Virus record (IMG/VR): IMGVR_UViG_3300034418_009680
Span: 1 to 33,905 of that record
Direction: 5' to 3' (one strand)
Length of the DNA: 33,905 nucleotides
From: a virus
Below the pieces are notes generated by a model, which had not been told where the DNA came from, made no database searches, and worked only from the letters and a program-made list of their open reading frames with translations. How positions within the stretch are numbered: the first letter of the stretch is position 1; the number at the start of each line of letters is the position of its first letter. Shown one piece after another: positions 26,701 to 32,450 of the stretch. Made by a program: the position numbers and the translations under genes.

Positions 26701-27571
26701 AAACTGTAATAGTTGCTGCAATATTATTAGAGATAATATCTGCAATTCCAGATACAATAGGAAGAAATTTTTGAGTTACAGTTTTGATTAAATCTTCAAA
26801 TGCTTTGTCTAACTTTATAAAGGGATTTGCAGCAGCTTCATTTTGAAAAATTTCATCCAACTGTCTTTGAGTTTCAAGTAATACAGCTTGGCTTCTTTGT
26901 GCTTCGGTAAGAGCTTTTGCTTCTAACCCTAAAGCATCTGCGTAACTTTTAGTTGCTCTTTCTAAGCGAAGAGTAATACCTAATTCGTCTAACAATTCTG
27001 GCTCTGCTTTTGACACACCACGAATTAATCTATCAAATGCATCTGCAAAATCTCGACCAAGAGCAACTGAAGCTCTCATAGCACCATCTGCTAATTTATT
27101 AAGCTGCTCGGGAGAAAACCCTTTTGCAGTACCGATTGCGGCTGCTTGCGCGGCTTCTCTAAACCCCAACATACCTTGACTTGCTTCTCTTAACCCATTA
27201 GTTACAGAAGCCATTGCAATACCTGTTGTTTGCGCAAAAGAAAGTTGGCTTTTTTCTAAATTATCTAACTCAGCTGCATTTTTAAAGAAGTTAAATGCAG
27301 CACTTAATGCAAACAAGTTAGCCGCAAGAGTTGCATACGCAGGAACAAGTCCTCCCGTTATACCTTGAGCCATTTTAGAAAAGTTTTTAGTTCCATTTGC
27401 AGAAGCTTGTGCAGCTCCTTTTAATCTACGATCTGCACTCCTGGCAGAAGTGGATAGGCCGTCTGCAGCATTATCTGCTCCCTCTAAGGCTTGCTCCAGC
27501 TTTTTTGCAGAGAGCGTGGCTTTTTGCATCTTGCCATTGACTTCAATATCAATTTGTATCTTTTTTGCCAT
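23768..27571 (-). CDS. H: Tail tape measure protein, 1267 aa
   Basis: This is the tape measure that sets tail length and is ejected with DNA. Evidence: position directly after the frameshifted chaperone pair, large size, high Ala/Gln/Lys helical content, and hydrophobic segments near residues 70-98 (GGLVPAYATLAANLFALSAA), about 285-312 and about 455-510. Long coiled-coil segments occupy the middle to residue about 1020. The C-terminus carries features I know from tape measure proteins: AFGEMAKAIIADIMRIIIKLLI, Gly/Tyr-rich GGIVKPRGYRYGGYTEAP and HGTEAVVPLPNGREIPVEM, then a Gln/Asn-rich end. The start overlaps the stop of the chaperone fusion (TAATG). At roughly 0.15 nm per residue, a family rule, a tail near 190 nm is expected before any processing. 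Confidence 0.93.
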   Translation of the reverse strand: MAKKIQIDIEVNGKMQKATLSAKKLEQALEGADNAADGLSTSARSADRRLKGAAQASANGTKNFSKMAQGITGGLVPAYATLAANLFALSAAFNFFKNAAELDNLEKSQLSFAQTTGIAMASVTNGLREASQGMLGFREAAQAAAIGTAKGFSPEQLNKLADGAMRASVALGRDFADAFDRLIRGVSKAEPELLDELGITLRLERATKSYADALGLEAKALTEAQRSQAVLLETQRQLDEIFQNEAAANPFIKLDKAFEDLIKTVTQKFLPIVSGIADIISNNIAATITVFGLFSLSILKAAFNLSGLQDKVNQWAQSHSQAATKAKEEMQAYAAQIERSEAAQKKLKQAAKASLQSSAKTALGQGSTSSLLKQVAAGGIDSLAKVDQANLKRFLKQAEQNVDASGRVMSGVFKGVQQSVIQDMNNALTTIESRVKVTEGRWKLSVKNISVAWKAGMAGMVAATRTATTAMINTANAVGNAFMKVVKLLSIVGLGQIFATMAVDFTSSLGGMLQKVADFFGVGDWYKDSGLGKALAETKHLIEENKKLKASSESVSTAIQNMAGDIDGVVKGMQKVQQQGVASLKAGDEEDALAAFAKQDRLRVTAMATLPLESVMDKITDIARMQARGATDEAAKLLAELNPELEKLATISPRVAQILQQPVGTWAESFAELQSSANDSLATLTSFEEQLTGLEDAMRDPSDPASLSMKILQIQKTLKDAQNKIGPGALSEKLQKDLDALSEKMGMTNDQFLAFVQDEVSRRRDSIRLGREEATQRERTAGMLDKFSKARQSFLDDELARMVSIALKEDELRYLVKTRALLSAEEVAARDEAIYALEQQIKQEQDILDIKREQETVAMKLRALDQQTDLLQKELQLTQAAKTLNDVISKRLQMEQDIADLKDRQLQRDIAAASRERSRTPMMGGFINEGLTLKDQIAAQEALIARMEQQSAAQLAAKHQAIDLEYDLLELQTDLEATRLRRLALERSEALRQDGLDPEQDSLVARTDEMAGRLENQADAYGDTGEGSMRETAKTLASSQVADGLAAANEQLDNMKQKLNDTFGDGELQEYMSNMPDTLTSGFTDAFMSIMDGTKSVKQAFGEMAKAIIADIMRIIIKLLIQKAIMAAMGMAEGGVATPNGPGMRYGGIVKPRGYRYGGYTEAPQMAAIGGVFKGPSAGYPVIMHGTEAVVPLPNGREIPVEMKGGGGQNNNVTVNISMDNSGAGSRTQSSNGQDANQLGNAVAAAVQRELQNQKRAGGILSPYGAA

Positions 27572-28409
27572 TAGCCTTTTACATTATGGGTGAACTGTTT
27601 TCCACCGCCTGCTTTTGTTTGTCGCTCTGCTTGTTTTCTAGTTTTTTCAGCTTTATCTAACTTTTCTGCAACTATTATATTTTCGTACATTTTCATAAAA
27701 TATAAAACTGTTGTTTTATCACTTACTTGATATACATCGAATAAAAATTCTACTCCTTCCCAAAGTTTTCCTAAATACGTTCCACTCATCCCTTCGTAGC
27801 GGTCTGGTAGAAGTCCTAATATAAAAAATGCCACTTGAACTTCCTCTGGAAAATCAGAGAGTTCGAGCGGCATTTTAGTAGGATCAGGTTCTTGACCTAG
27901 TTGTTCACAAATTGTAAGATATTTTTCAATATCTATCTTAGAATCTGTTTGTTTTGCATGACGTTCTAGTAGCTTTTGTATTTCCGCTACTTGTTCCCAG
28001 TAAAATTTTCAAGGTCACCAACAACCTCGGTAATCCATGTATCAAAATCTCCAGAGTTCTTCATAAGAAGCTCTGCGTTATCTTGAGTAAAAGGAAGTTC
28101 ATCATCAGGGTCAAGCTCTGCCACATCTACCAAAAGAAGCTCTTCTAGGTATCGAAATTTTAGGCCAGACCAGCCTTTAATAACGCCTTTTACATACTCA
28201 ACTAAAAACATATCTTCGTTCAGCTCTTCTTCAGGCTGACGAGTTTTACGATTGAACTTTGTGCTAACACAACGCTTACGAAGTTTGAGAAGTTCTTCGC
28301 GAGCTAAATAAGTAACATCAACAGTGAAATCCGGAAATCCCGGGTAATCCATTGTAACTGTTTTGCTTGGAGTCATTAGACTCGAGAGAGAAATTGGGGA
28401 ATCACTCAT
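27571..28409 (-). CDS. GT: gpGT-like tail assembly chaperone fusion made by -1 frameshift, about 279 aa
   Basis: Ribosomes slipping back one base on A AAT TTT (28008-28002) leave the gpG frame after residue LENF and read YWEQVAEIQKLLERHAKQ and on to ...QFTHNVKG, 143 codons ending at 27571. The downstream frame is closed by TGA at 28011-28009 just before the slip site, so it can only be reached there, and its internal ATG at 27873 has no good ribosome site and would give only 100 residues. The T part has helical segments, an acidic/hydrophobic centre (FFILGLLPDRYEG) and a basic end (KAEKTRKQAERQTKAGGGK). In lambda gpG and gpGT bind the tape measure and recruit tube protein; neither is kept in the virion. 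Its stop overlaps the tape measure ATG. Confidence 0.85.
27987..28409 (-). CDS. G: gpG-like tail assembly chaperone, 140 aa
   Basis: An ATG also exists at 28424, but it has no Shine-Dalgarno, while the ATG at 28409 (MSDSPISLSSLMTPSKT) has GAGGT eight bases upstream, so I place the start there. The protein is acidic and mostly helical after residue 35: LAREELLKLRKRC, KFNRKTRQPEEELNEDMF, VKGVIKGWSGLKFRYLEELL and LMKNSGDFDTWI. That pattern, the place between tube and tape measure, and the slip site near its end identify it as the shorter of the two tail chaperones. It is the first gene of a transcription unit with its own promoter, after a terminator. The zero frame ends only four codons after the slip site. 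Confidence 0.85.
   Translation of the reverse strand: MSDSPISLSSLMTPSKTVTMDYPGFPDFTVDVTYLAREELLKLRKRCVSTKFNRKTRQPEEELNEDMFLVEYVKGVIKGWSGLKFRYLEELLLVDVAELDPDDELPFTQDNAELLMKNSGDFDTWITEVVGDLENFTGNK
28002..28008 (-). promoter_or_regulatory. Programmed -1 frameshift heptamer A AAT TTT
   Basis: Read in the gpG frame the bases are GAA AAT TTT ACT, so A AAT TTT fits X XXY YYZ exactly; after slipping, AAA TTT pair in the -1 frame and TAC is next. An SD-like GAGG lies 15 bases upstream. No strong downstream hairpin was evident by eye. Confidence 0.85.
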
Positions 28410-28417
28410 TAAATACG

Positions 28418-28422
28418 ACCTC
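28418..28422 (-). promoter_or_regulatory. Ribosome binding site deciding the gpG start
   Basis: GAGGT sits eight bases before the ATG at 28409 and overlaps the rival in-frame ATG at 28424 (ATGAGGTCG). Only the downstream start has a ribosome site. Confidence 0.75.
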
Positions 28423-28453
28423 ATGTAAAAGAATATTTTATTTTTGAATTATA

Positions 28454-28482
28454 AGTATAATACATTATACCATAAATGTCAA
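28454..28482 (-). promoter_or_regulatory. Sigma70-type promoter for the tail assembly module
   Basis: On the minus strand TTGACA (28482-28477), 17-base spacer, TATACT (28459-28454), 11 of 12 consensus bases. A TATAAT lies inside the spacer but at 7 bases is too close to pair with this -35. Predicted start is near 28447, giving a leader of about 38 bases to the gpG ATG at 28409. Confidence 0.85.
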
Positions 28483-28501
28483 GAAAAATTTTTAAAAGGT
28501 G

Positions 28502-28522
28502 AAAAGGGGCCGAAGCCCCTTT
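28502..28522 (-). terminator. Rho-independent terminator after the tail tube gene
   Basis: Minus strand AAAGGGGC-TTCG-GCCCCTTTT: an 8-base-pair stem with a UUCG tetraloop and a U run, beginning 9 bases after the tube stop. A further T-rich run lies just beyond. The stem is symmetrical enough (AAA...TTT) to work in either direction, but only minus-strand genes exist here. Confidence 0.92.
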
Positions 28523-28530
28523 AACAAAGA

Positions 28531-29838
28531 TTACGCCGAATAAACGTAAGTAACGGTGGCTTCATCTGCTGTATCTAAGCTGGAAGGCAGTGCATGCCAA
28601 TTTGTCTCAAGAGAGATAACATCTTCGATTCCATGAGTTGGAATCTCAAGATGGCAGTTATCAAAATTAAATTCTACGCGTGGGGCAAGGGAGCCTCCTA
28701 CAGAGAATGAAAGATCAAATCGGTTACTAGTAACTCCTGTTGAAGCTGACAAGTCTCGGAAAAGTTCTGAGCTAGTATGAATAGTGCCTGTTCCCGCATT
28801 TGCACTAAGACCTGCGTCAGTTTTCAAACCAGAGTCATCTAGATAACAGGTAAACGCTCCAGAAATCGATCTAGTACCAGTAACATGACCAATTGGAACA
28901 TTTACTCGACACAGTTCTTCCGGAGTCAAGAATGTAATATTATTTTCAAACGTAATACTTCCTCCAGTAAGAGTAAGACTATAAGTATCATCATACTCAT
29001 TTGGAGCGCCAGGATCTTGGTCTAGATTTGTAGTGGTTACAGCAAGAGTTGTAAGGCGATTCTTAATAAAGTTATCTGTTGTAGTAGTACCAACTTTAAG
29101 AGCACTTGAAGCATTAAATGCAGTATCATAAATAGTAGCACCCGTAGTACTCATTGCAATTTGCTCGAGAAGAGTGCCAAACCCGCTCCAAGTAATTTGA
29201 GTAATTCCGTCAATATCAAACTCAACAGTTGCCGAATTTACAACACAGTTTGACATTTTATACACAGTTTGTCCGTTAGGACTTGCGAAAGCTGCGTCGT
29301 TTGCACCTGGAGCACATCCCCCAAGAACAAAGTAAAGATTGAAAGTACCCAATTCAACTGTATTTGAATCTTCAAAATCAAAAGTTGCAGATACAGGAGC
29401 AGAAGTGCTTCTAGTTACACCTGCATTACCATCATCTGAAAGACGACGCCAATCGCCGGGGCTTGTAGTGGGGGATGCGTTTGCAACAAAAGTAGTGTTT
29501 CCAATAAAGCTAGCCCATAGAGCTTCCTCTACTGCGCCCCCTATGCTAGTGGGGCGAGCATACGTAGTAAAACTCCACTCTGCAGGTTCAAGAGCATCAT
29601 TAAACATTGCTCTGCCTCTGCGAGTTTCCAAAGCCGTATTTTTTGCCATTTCGTTCAGAGCAATTTCTGAAGTTGCAACAGACTGACTAAAAGAAAACCC
29701 ATCCAATACAGGAATCTGCCAAAGATGGGTGCCTTGATCAGCTATTGCTGTTCCACCAACCAAAGTTGTTAAATTTGTTTGATCTTTTTCAAGATAAACG
29801 TGAGTATTTCTACTCAGTTGTAAATTTGCCGCTGGCAT
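28531..29838 (-). CDS. Major tail tube protein, 435 aa
   Basis: Position after the gpU-like gene and before the chaperone pair is that of lambda gpV. The product begins MPAANLQLSRNTHVYLEKD, is rich in Thr, Ser, Asn and Gly with repeated short beta segments, and has DGFSFSQSVATSEIALNEMA near residues 45-65, and WSFTTYARP and SLTLTGGSITFENNITFLTPEEL further on, which fit a phage tube fold. At 435 residues it is longer than lambda gpV (246), so it probably carries an added surface domain. AGGAG lies about 8 bases before the ATG. The gene is followed directly by a strong terminator, as expected for the most abundant tail protein, and its base composition looks richer in GC than the fiber genes. 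Confidence 0.85.
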   Translation of the reverse strand: MPAANLQLSRNTHVYLEKDQTNLTTLVGGTAIADQGTHLWQIPVLDGFSFSQSVATSEIALNEMAKNTALETRRGRAMFNDALEPAEWSFTTYARPTSIGGAVEEALWASFIGNTTFVANASPTTSPGDWRRLSDDGNAGVTRSTSAPVSATFDFEDSNTVELGTFNLYFVLGGCAPGANDAAFASPNGQTVYKMSNCVVNSATVEFDIDGITQITWSGFGTLLEQIAMSTTGATIYDTAFNASSALKVGTTTTDNFIKNRLTTLAVTTTNLDQDPGAPNEYDDTYSLTLTGGSITFENNITFLTPEELCRVNVPIGHVTGTRSISGAFTCYLDDSGLKTDAGLSANAGTGTIHTSSELFRDLSASTGVTSNRFDLSFSVGGSLAPRVEFNFDNCHLEIPTHGIEDVISLETNWHALPSSLDTADEATVTYVYSA

Positions 29839-29901
29839 AGTTTTCTCCTATGTAGCTTGAAAAGACTTGAACGTGAATCCTTTGATTCGTGTCAGTATTT
29901 T

Positions 29902-30369
29902 CTAGTATCGAACCTCTAGTAGAATCTCTCCTACGCCCAATGGTTCAAGTACTCCTTCATCTGTATCAATATTGATGATAGAGATTTGATGAGTATATTG
30001 TGTATTTCCTGTAGGCCGCTGATTATCAATATACTCGAGCCTACTATTATCTTCAATTACGGTTTCTACATCTTCTAACAGTTTTTCTAACGCTTCTACA
30101 GCGTCTTCTTCGTTTACATAGCAACGTACCGTTACTGTTAAAAATCTATCTCTATAGCCCCCGCCTTGGTACTCTCTAGTTTCATTTCCTGCGTTTAAAT
30201 GTAGGGCAGGAAATTCTGTTACTTCATCCCAAAATTTTAATCTTGGGTGGACATTATTAAAGAGATTAGTATGAAAACCCCCGTTTCCATCTATTGCTTT
30301 AAGTTTATCTACTAAAGCATTTACTATTGCCATTCGACGAGTACTATACCGTCTTGCATGATAAGTCAT
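29902..30369 (-). CDS. gpU-like tail terminator / minor tail protein, 155 aa
   Basis: A small mixed alpha/beta protein: an N-terminal helix (RRMAIVNALVDKLKAI), then FPALHLNAGNETREYQGGG, a strand FLTVTVRCYV, a helix EEDAVEALEKLLEDVETVIEDN and final strands HQISIINIDTD...GEILLEVRY. This order matches the tail terminator fold (lambda gpU, HK97-type tail completion) that caps the tube and joins it to the head. The gene abuts the upstream stop (TAAATG) and lies one gene before the tube gene. Sequence similarity to lambda gpU itself is not visible, so the call rests on fold pattern and gene order. Confidence 0.72.
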   Translation of the reverse strand: MTYHARRYSTRRMAIVNALVDKLKAIDGNGGFHTNLFNNVHPRLKFWDEVTEFPALHLNAGNETREYQGGGYRDRFLTVTVRCYVNEEDAVEALEKLLEDVETVIEDNSRLEYIDNQRPTGNTQYTHQISIINIDTDEGVLEPLGVGEILLEVRY

Positions 30370-31797
30370 TTATACTCTCCGAGTGTAGAATCTTCCTAGA
30401 GCAAAGGATACTGCTATTTCTCTAATAGATTTATCTATTAGCCTTCGTGGGTCTCTTTCTATAGAGCCTTGACGATTTCCTACTTCAAACGTTTCATAAG
30501 GATCTCTATCATAAGTATAGCCAATACTTGGGAACCCTTGTGGGGTAGAACTAATATCCGTTACTCTTACACTTGAAGCAAATCTTCCTGTTTGATAATT
30601 CAAAGCAGGATCTCCCATATTGTCTCTAACTACATTAGGTAATTGAGAATTTAAAATACCTAATAGTCTTATTTGTGAAAATTGCTGCTGCTGATTACGC
30701 TTAGAAGTTCTTTTTAACTTAGAGGCTGCCATCATAGGAGATGCGCCTTTTGGTTTTCTTTTTTGTTTCGATTTACTTCTTTGTGTTGATTTATTGGGCC
30801 CTTTATCTACTTTATATTTTTTACCTTTTACACGTTTTCTTCCTAGTAGGCCATCGAGTATTTCTTCATTTACTAAGGTTTGAGCTAATCTTTCATCTAC
30901 AGGTTGGCTCCCTTGTTTTGTAGCAAAGTCTCCTCCCAAATCTTGCAAGTTTTCAAATAAAGCTTGTTCTATTTCGGGGCCTAGATTCCTCCAATCCCCT
31001 GGCTCATCGCCCGGCTGGTTTAAAGCTCTAGGGCCTAGAGTACCTGTTATTCTTGCGTATCTACCTTTAGGTGTATCAACTTTTTCCCAGTTATAAGAAA
31101 TACCTCGAATAATATTTTCTATAACTTTTACTGCTCTTTTTCTTGCTTCAGGCGGAATTTTAATGCTAGTTTTTTTAAATTGATCGGCTAAAGTTTGGGC
31201 CATATCAGTTCCTACCGTTCTTTCTTTGTGGTGAAACTGAGTTCGTGTTTGAAATGCTCTGGCTTTTCCCCCTCGTAACTTAGAAAGCCTAGGGCTGCCT
31301 TTAGCAGCTTTCATAAATGAAGAAACAAAAGCAATTCTTGTTTTTTCAACATCGTTTTTTGGCTGTAGTACTTCTAAAGCAGTTGGACTTATTTTATAAA
31401 CTTTATGGGCGTCAATATTTACTAACTTATTATAATCTTTTTCAAATGTATTGAATATTTTTTCTGCAATTTCTCTTGCTTCTTTTTTTAACTCATTACT
31501 AGACTCTTTTGCTAAAATTACATCTGCGCCTTCTTTTTGACCTACTTTATTTAAGGGAACATTTGTTCTAGACGCAATCTTTTTTCTTTCTGTTCGTACT
31601 GCACTGTTTTGTATAATAGTTACATAATTATATAAAATTAGCTGCTCAAAATCCTCAATAGTAAGTTCAAGTAAGTGAAGTCCAGATCTATTTACACTTC
31701 GTCTTGCTGTCTCTAGGAGTCTTTTTCTAAACTTAGGATTGCCTACATCTATATCATACGCTTCTGCAAATAACTTATTTATAAGCTGTTTACTCAT
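30370..31797 (-). CDS. Putative neck / tail-completion protein with HK97 gp10-like C-terminus, 475 aa
   Basis: Three parts are visible. Residues 1-290 are charged and helical and I do not recognise them. Residues 318-370 are a very basic linker (GRKRVKGKKYKV, KSKQKRKPKG, KLKRTSKR). Residues 375-475 (ILNSQLPNVVRDNMGDPALN, YQTGRFASSVRV, YDRDPYETFEVGN, RDPRRLIDKSIREIAVSF) resemble head-tail joining proteins of the HK97 gp10 type: a helix, an 'R-TGRF-SSV' strand, a 'PYETFE' turn and a closing helix. The place between connector and terminator genes agrees. Fusion of this domain to a 370-residue basic N-terminal part is unusual; the basic stretch could contact DNA or the tail top. The ATG overlaps the upstream stop (TAATG). 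Confidence 0.68.
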   Translation of the reverse strand: MSKQLINKLFAEAYDIDVGNPKFRKRLLETARRSVNRSGLHLLELTIEDFEQLILYNYVTIIQNSAVRTERKKIASRTNVPLNKVGQKEGADVILAKESSNELKKEAREIAEKIFNTFEKDYNKLVNIDAHKVYKISPTALEVLQPKNDVEKTRIAFVSSFMKAAKGSPRLSKLRGGKARAFQTRTQFHHKERTVGTDMAQTLADQFKKTSIKIPPEARKRAVKVIENIIRGISYNWEKVDTPKGRYARITGTLGPRALNQPGDEPGDWRNLGPEIEQALFENLQDLGGDFATKQGSQPVDERLAQTLVNEEILDGLLGRKRVKGKKYKVDKGPNKSTQRSKSKQKRKPKGASPMMAASKLKRTSKRNQQQQFSQIRLLGILNSQLPNVVRDNMGDPALNYQTGRFASSVRVTDISSTPQGFPSIGYTYDRDPYETFEVGNRQGSIERDPRRLIDKSIREIAVSFALGRFYTRRV

Positions 31798-32432
31798 TAA
31801 AAGTTTTTATATAAATCTAGTACGCGCTTAATATGGTCTGGAAAAGCTACACTACTATCTTGACGAGCAGATTGAGGATTTTGCAAGGTTGCTCCTGCAA
31901 GAGTTCGTCGTTCTTTATATTCATCTCTTGCATAATAAGTTACAAGATCAATAACTGCAAGTTTTAAATCAAGAGGGCAGGAAGAGTACCCTGCTCTATA
32001 TGTAACTTTTACAGCCCCGGGACCCATTGCCCAGTTTTTAGAAGCACCTGTTGTAGATATTCGAAAAATACTGTCTGTATCGAAGTCTAAATAATAATCT
32101 TCATCTACTACTAAAGTAGTATAAGCAGAGGATAAATTATTTCTTTCTTCTACAGAGCTGACAGAAACTAAAGGAGTTTCAGTTAACTGCAGAATATCAG
32201 TTGCCCATTTATGATGAAAAGTTTCAACCTTATTTGTGTTGTAAAAGTCTACAAAACTTGTGGCACAATAAGTTTTTACTAATGCACTTACAGAGACTAT
32301 TAGACGATCTAAATTATAGTCGTCCTTTGGATTGGAAATTCTTTCCATATCCTTATATTCTTGCAGTGTTATAAGATTTTTAGCCATAAATGTATTAGTA
32401 AAAACTTGGGGAGGCGTGCCTCCCCAGTCCAT
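31797..32432 (-). CDS. Head-tail connector (HK97 gp6 type), 196 to 211 aa
   Basis: The helical protein beginning LITLQEYKDMERISNPKDD, with LDRLIVSVSALVKTYC, then ITLVVDEDYYLD-type strands and DLKLAVIDLVTYYARDEYKE, matches the small connector family that binds under the portal (HK97 gp6-like). Two starts are possible. The ATG at 32432 has TTAGG about five bases upstream, but its first codons (MDWGGTPPQVF) are encoded by a hairpin and do not look like the family. The ATG at 32387 (MAKNLITLQEYKD) fits the family start but has no clear Shine-Dalgarno. I give the outer limit and favour 32387 on protein grounds. The stop overlaps the next ATG (TAATG). Confidence 0.78.
   Translation of the reverse strand: MDWGGTPPQVFTNTFMAKNLITLQEYKDMERISNPKDDYNLDRLIVSVSALVKTYCATSFVDFYNTNKVETFHHKWATDILQLTETPLVSVSSVEERNNLSSAYTTLVVDEDYYLDFDTDSIFRISTTGASKNWAMGPGAVKVTYRAGYSSCPLDLKLAVIDLVTYYARDEYKERRTLAGATLQNPQSARQDSSVAFPDHIKRVLDLYKNF
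32401..32425 (-). terminator. Hairpin with partial U-tract after the capsid gene
   Basis: Minus strand GGGGAGGC-AC-GCCTCCCC followed by AAGTTTTT, starting about 20 bases after the capsid stop. The stem is strong, but the U run is shortened and delayed by AAG, so partial termination (attenuation) or protection of the capsid mRNA 3' end is more likely than full termination. It overlaps the 5' end of the longer form of the connector ORF. Confidence 0.65.
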
Positions 32433-32436
32433 AAAA

Positions 32437-32450
32437 ACCTAATATTAGGT
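32437..32450. repeat. 14-base perfect palindrome at the capsid stop codon
   Basis: ACCTAATATTAGGT is self-complementary and overlaps the capsid stop (32447-32445). It also supplies the TTAGG that could serve as ribosome site for the ATG at 32432. It may be chance in AT-rich DNA or part of the post-capsid RNA structure. Confidence 0.4.

Noticed and set aside
27571-27873. Independent 100-residue gene starting at the ATG at 27873
   Set aside because: No usable ribosome site, and the frame is open upstream to 28008 where it meets a correct slip heptamer; it is better explained as the end of the frameshift fusion.
29839-29901. 63-base gap before the tube gene with a GAATC-AAAG-GATTC inverted repeat and a weak TTCACG/TACATA pair
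   Set aside because: The stem is only 5 base pairs without a U run, and the promoter-like boxes match poorly; I see only the AGGAG ribosome site there.
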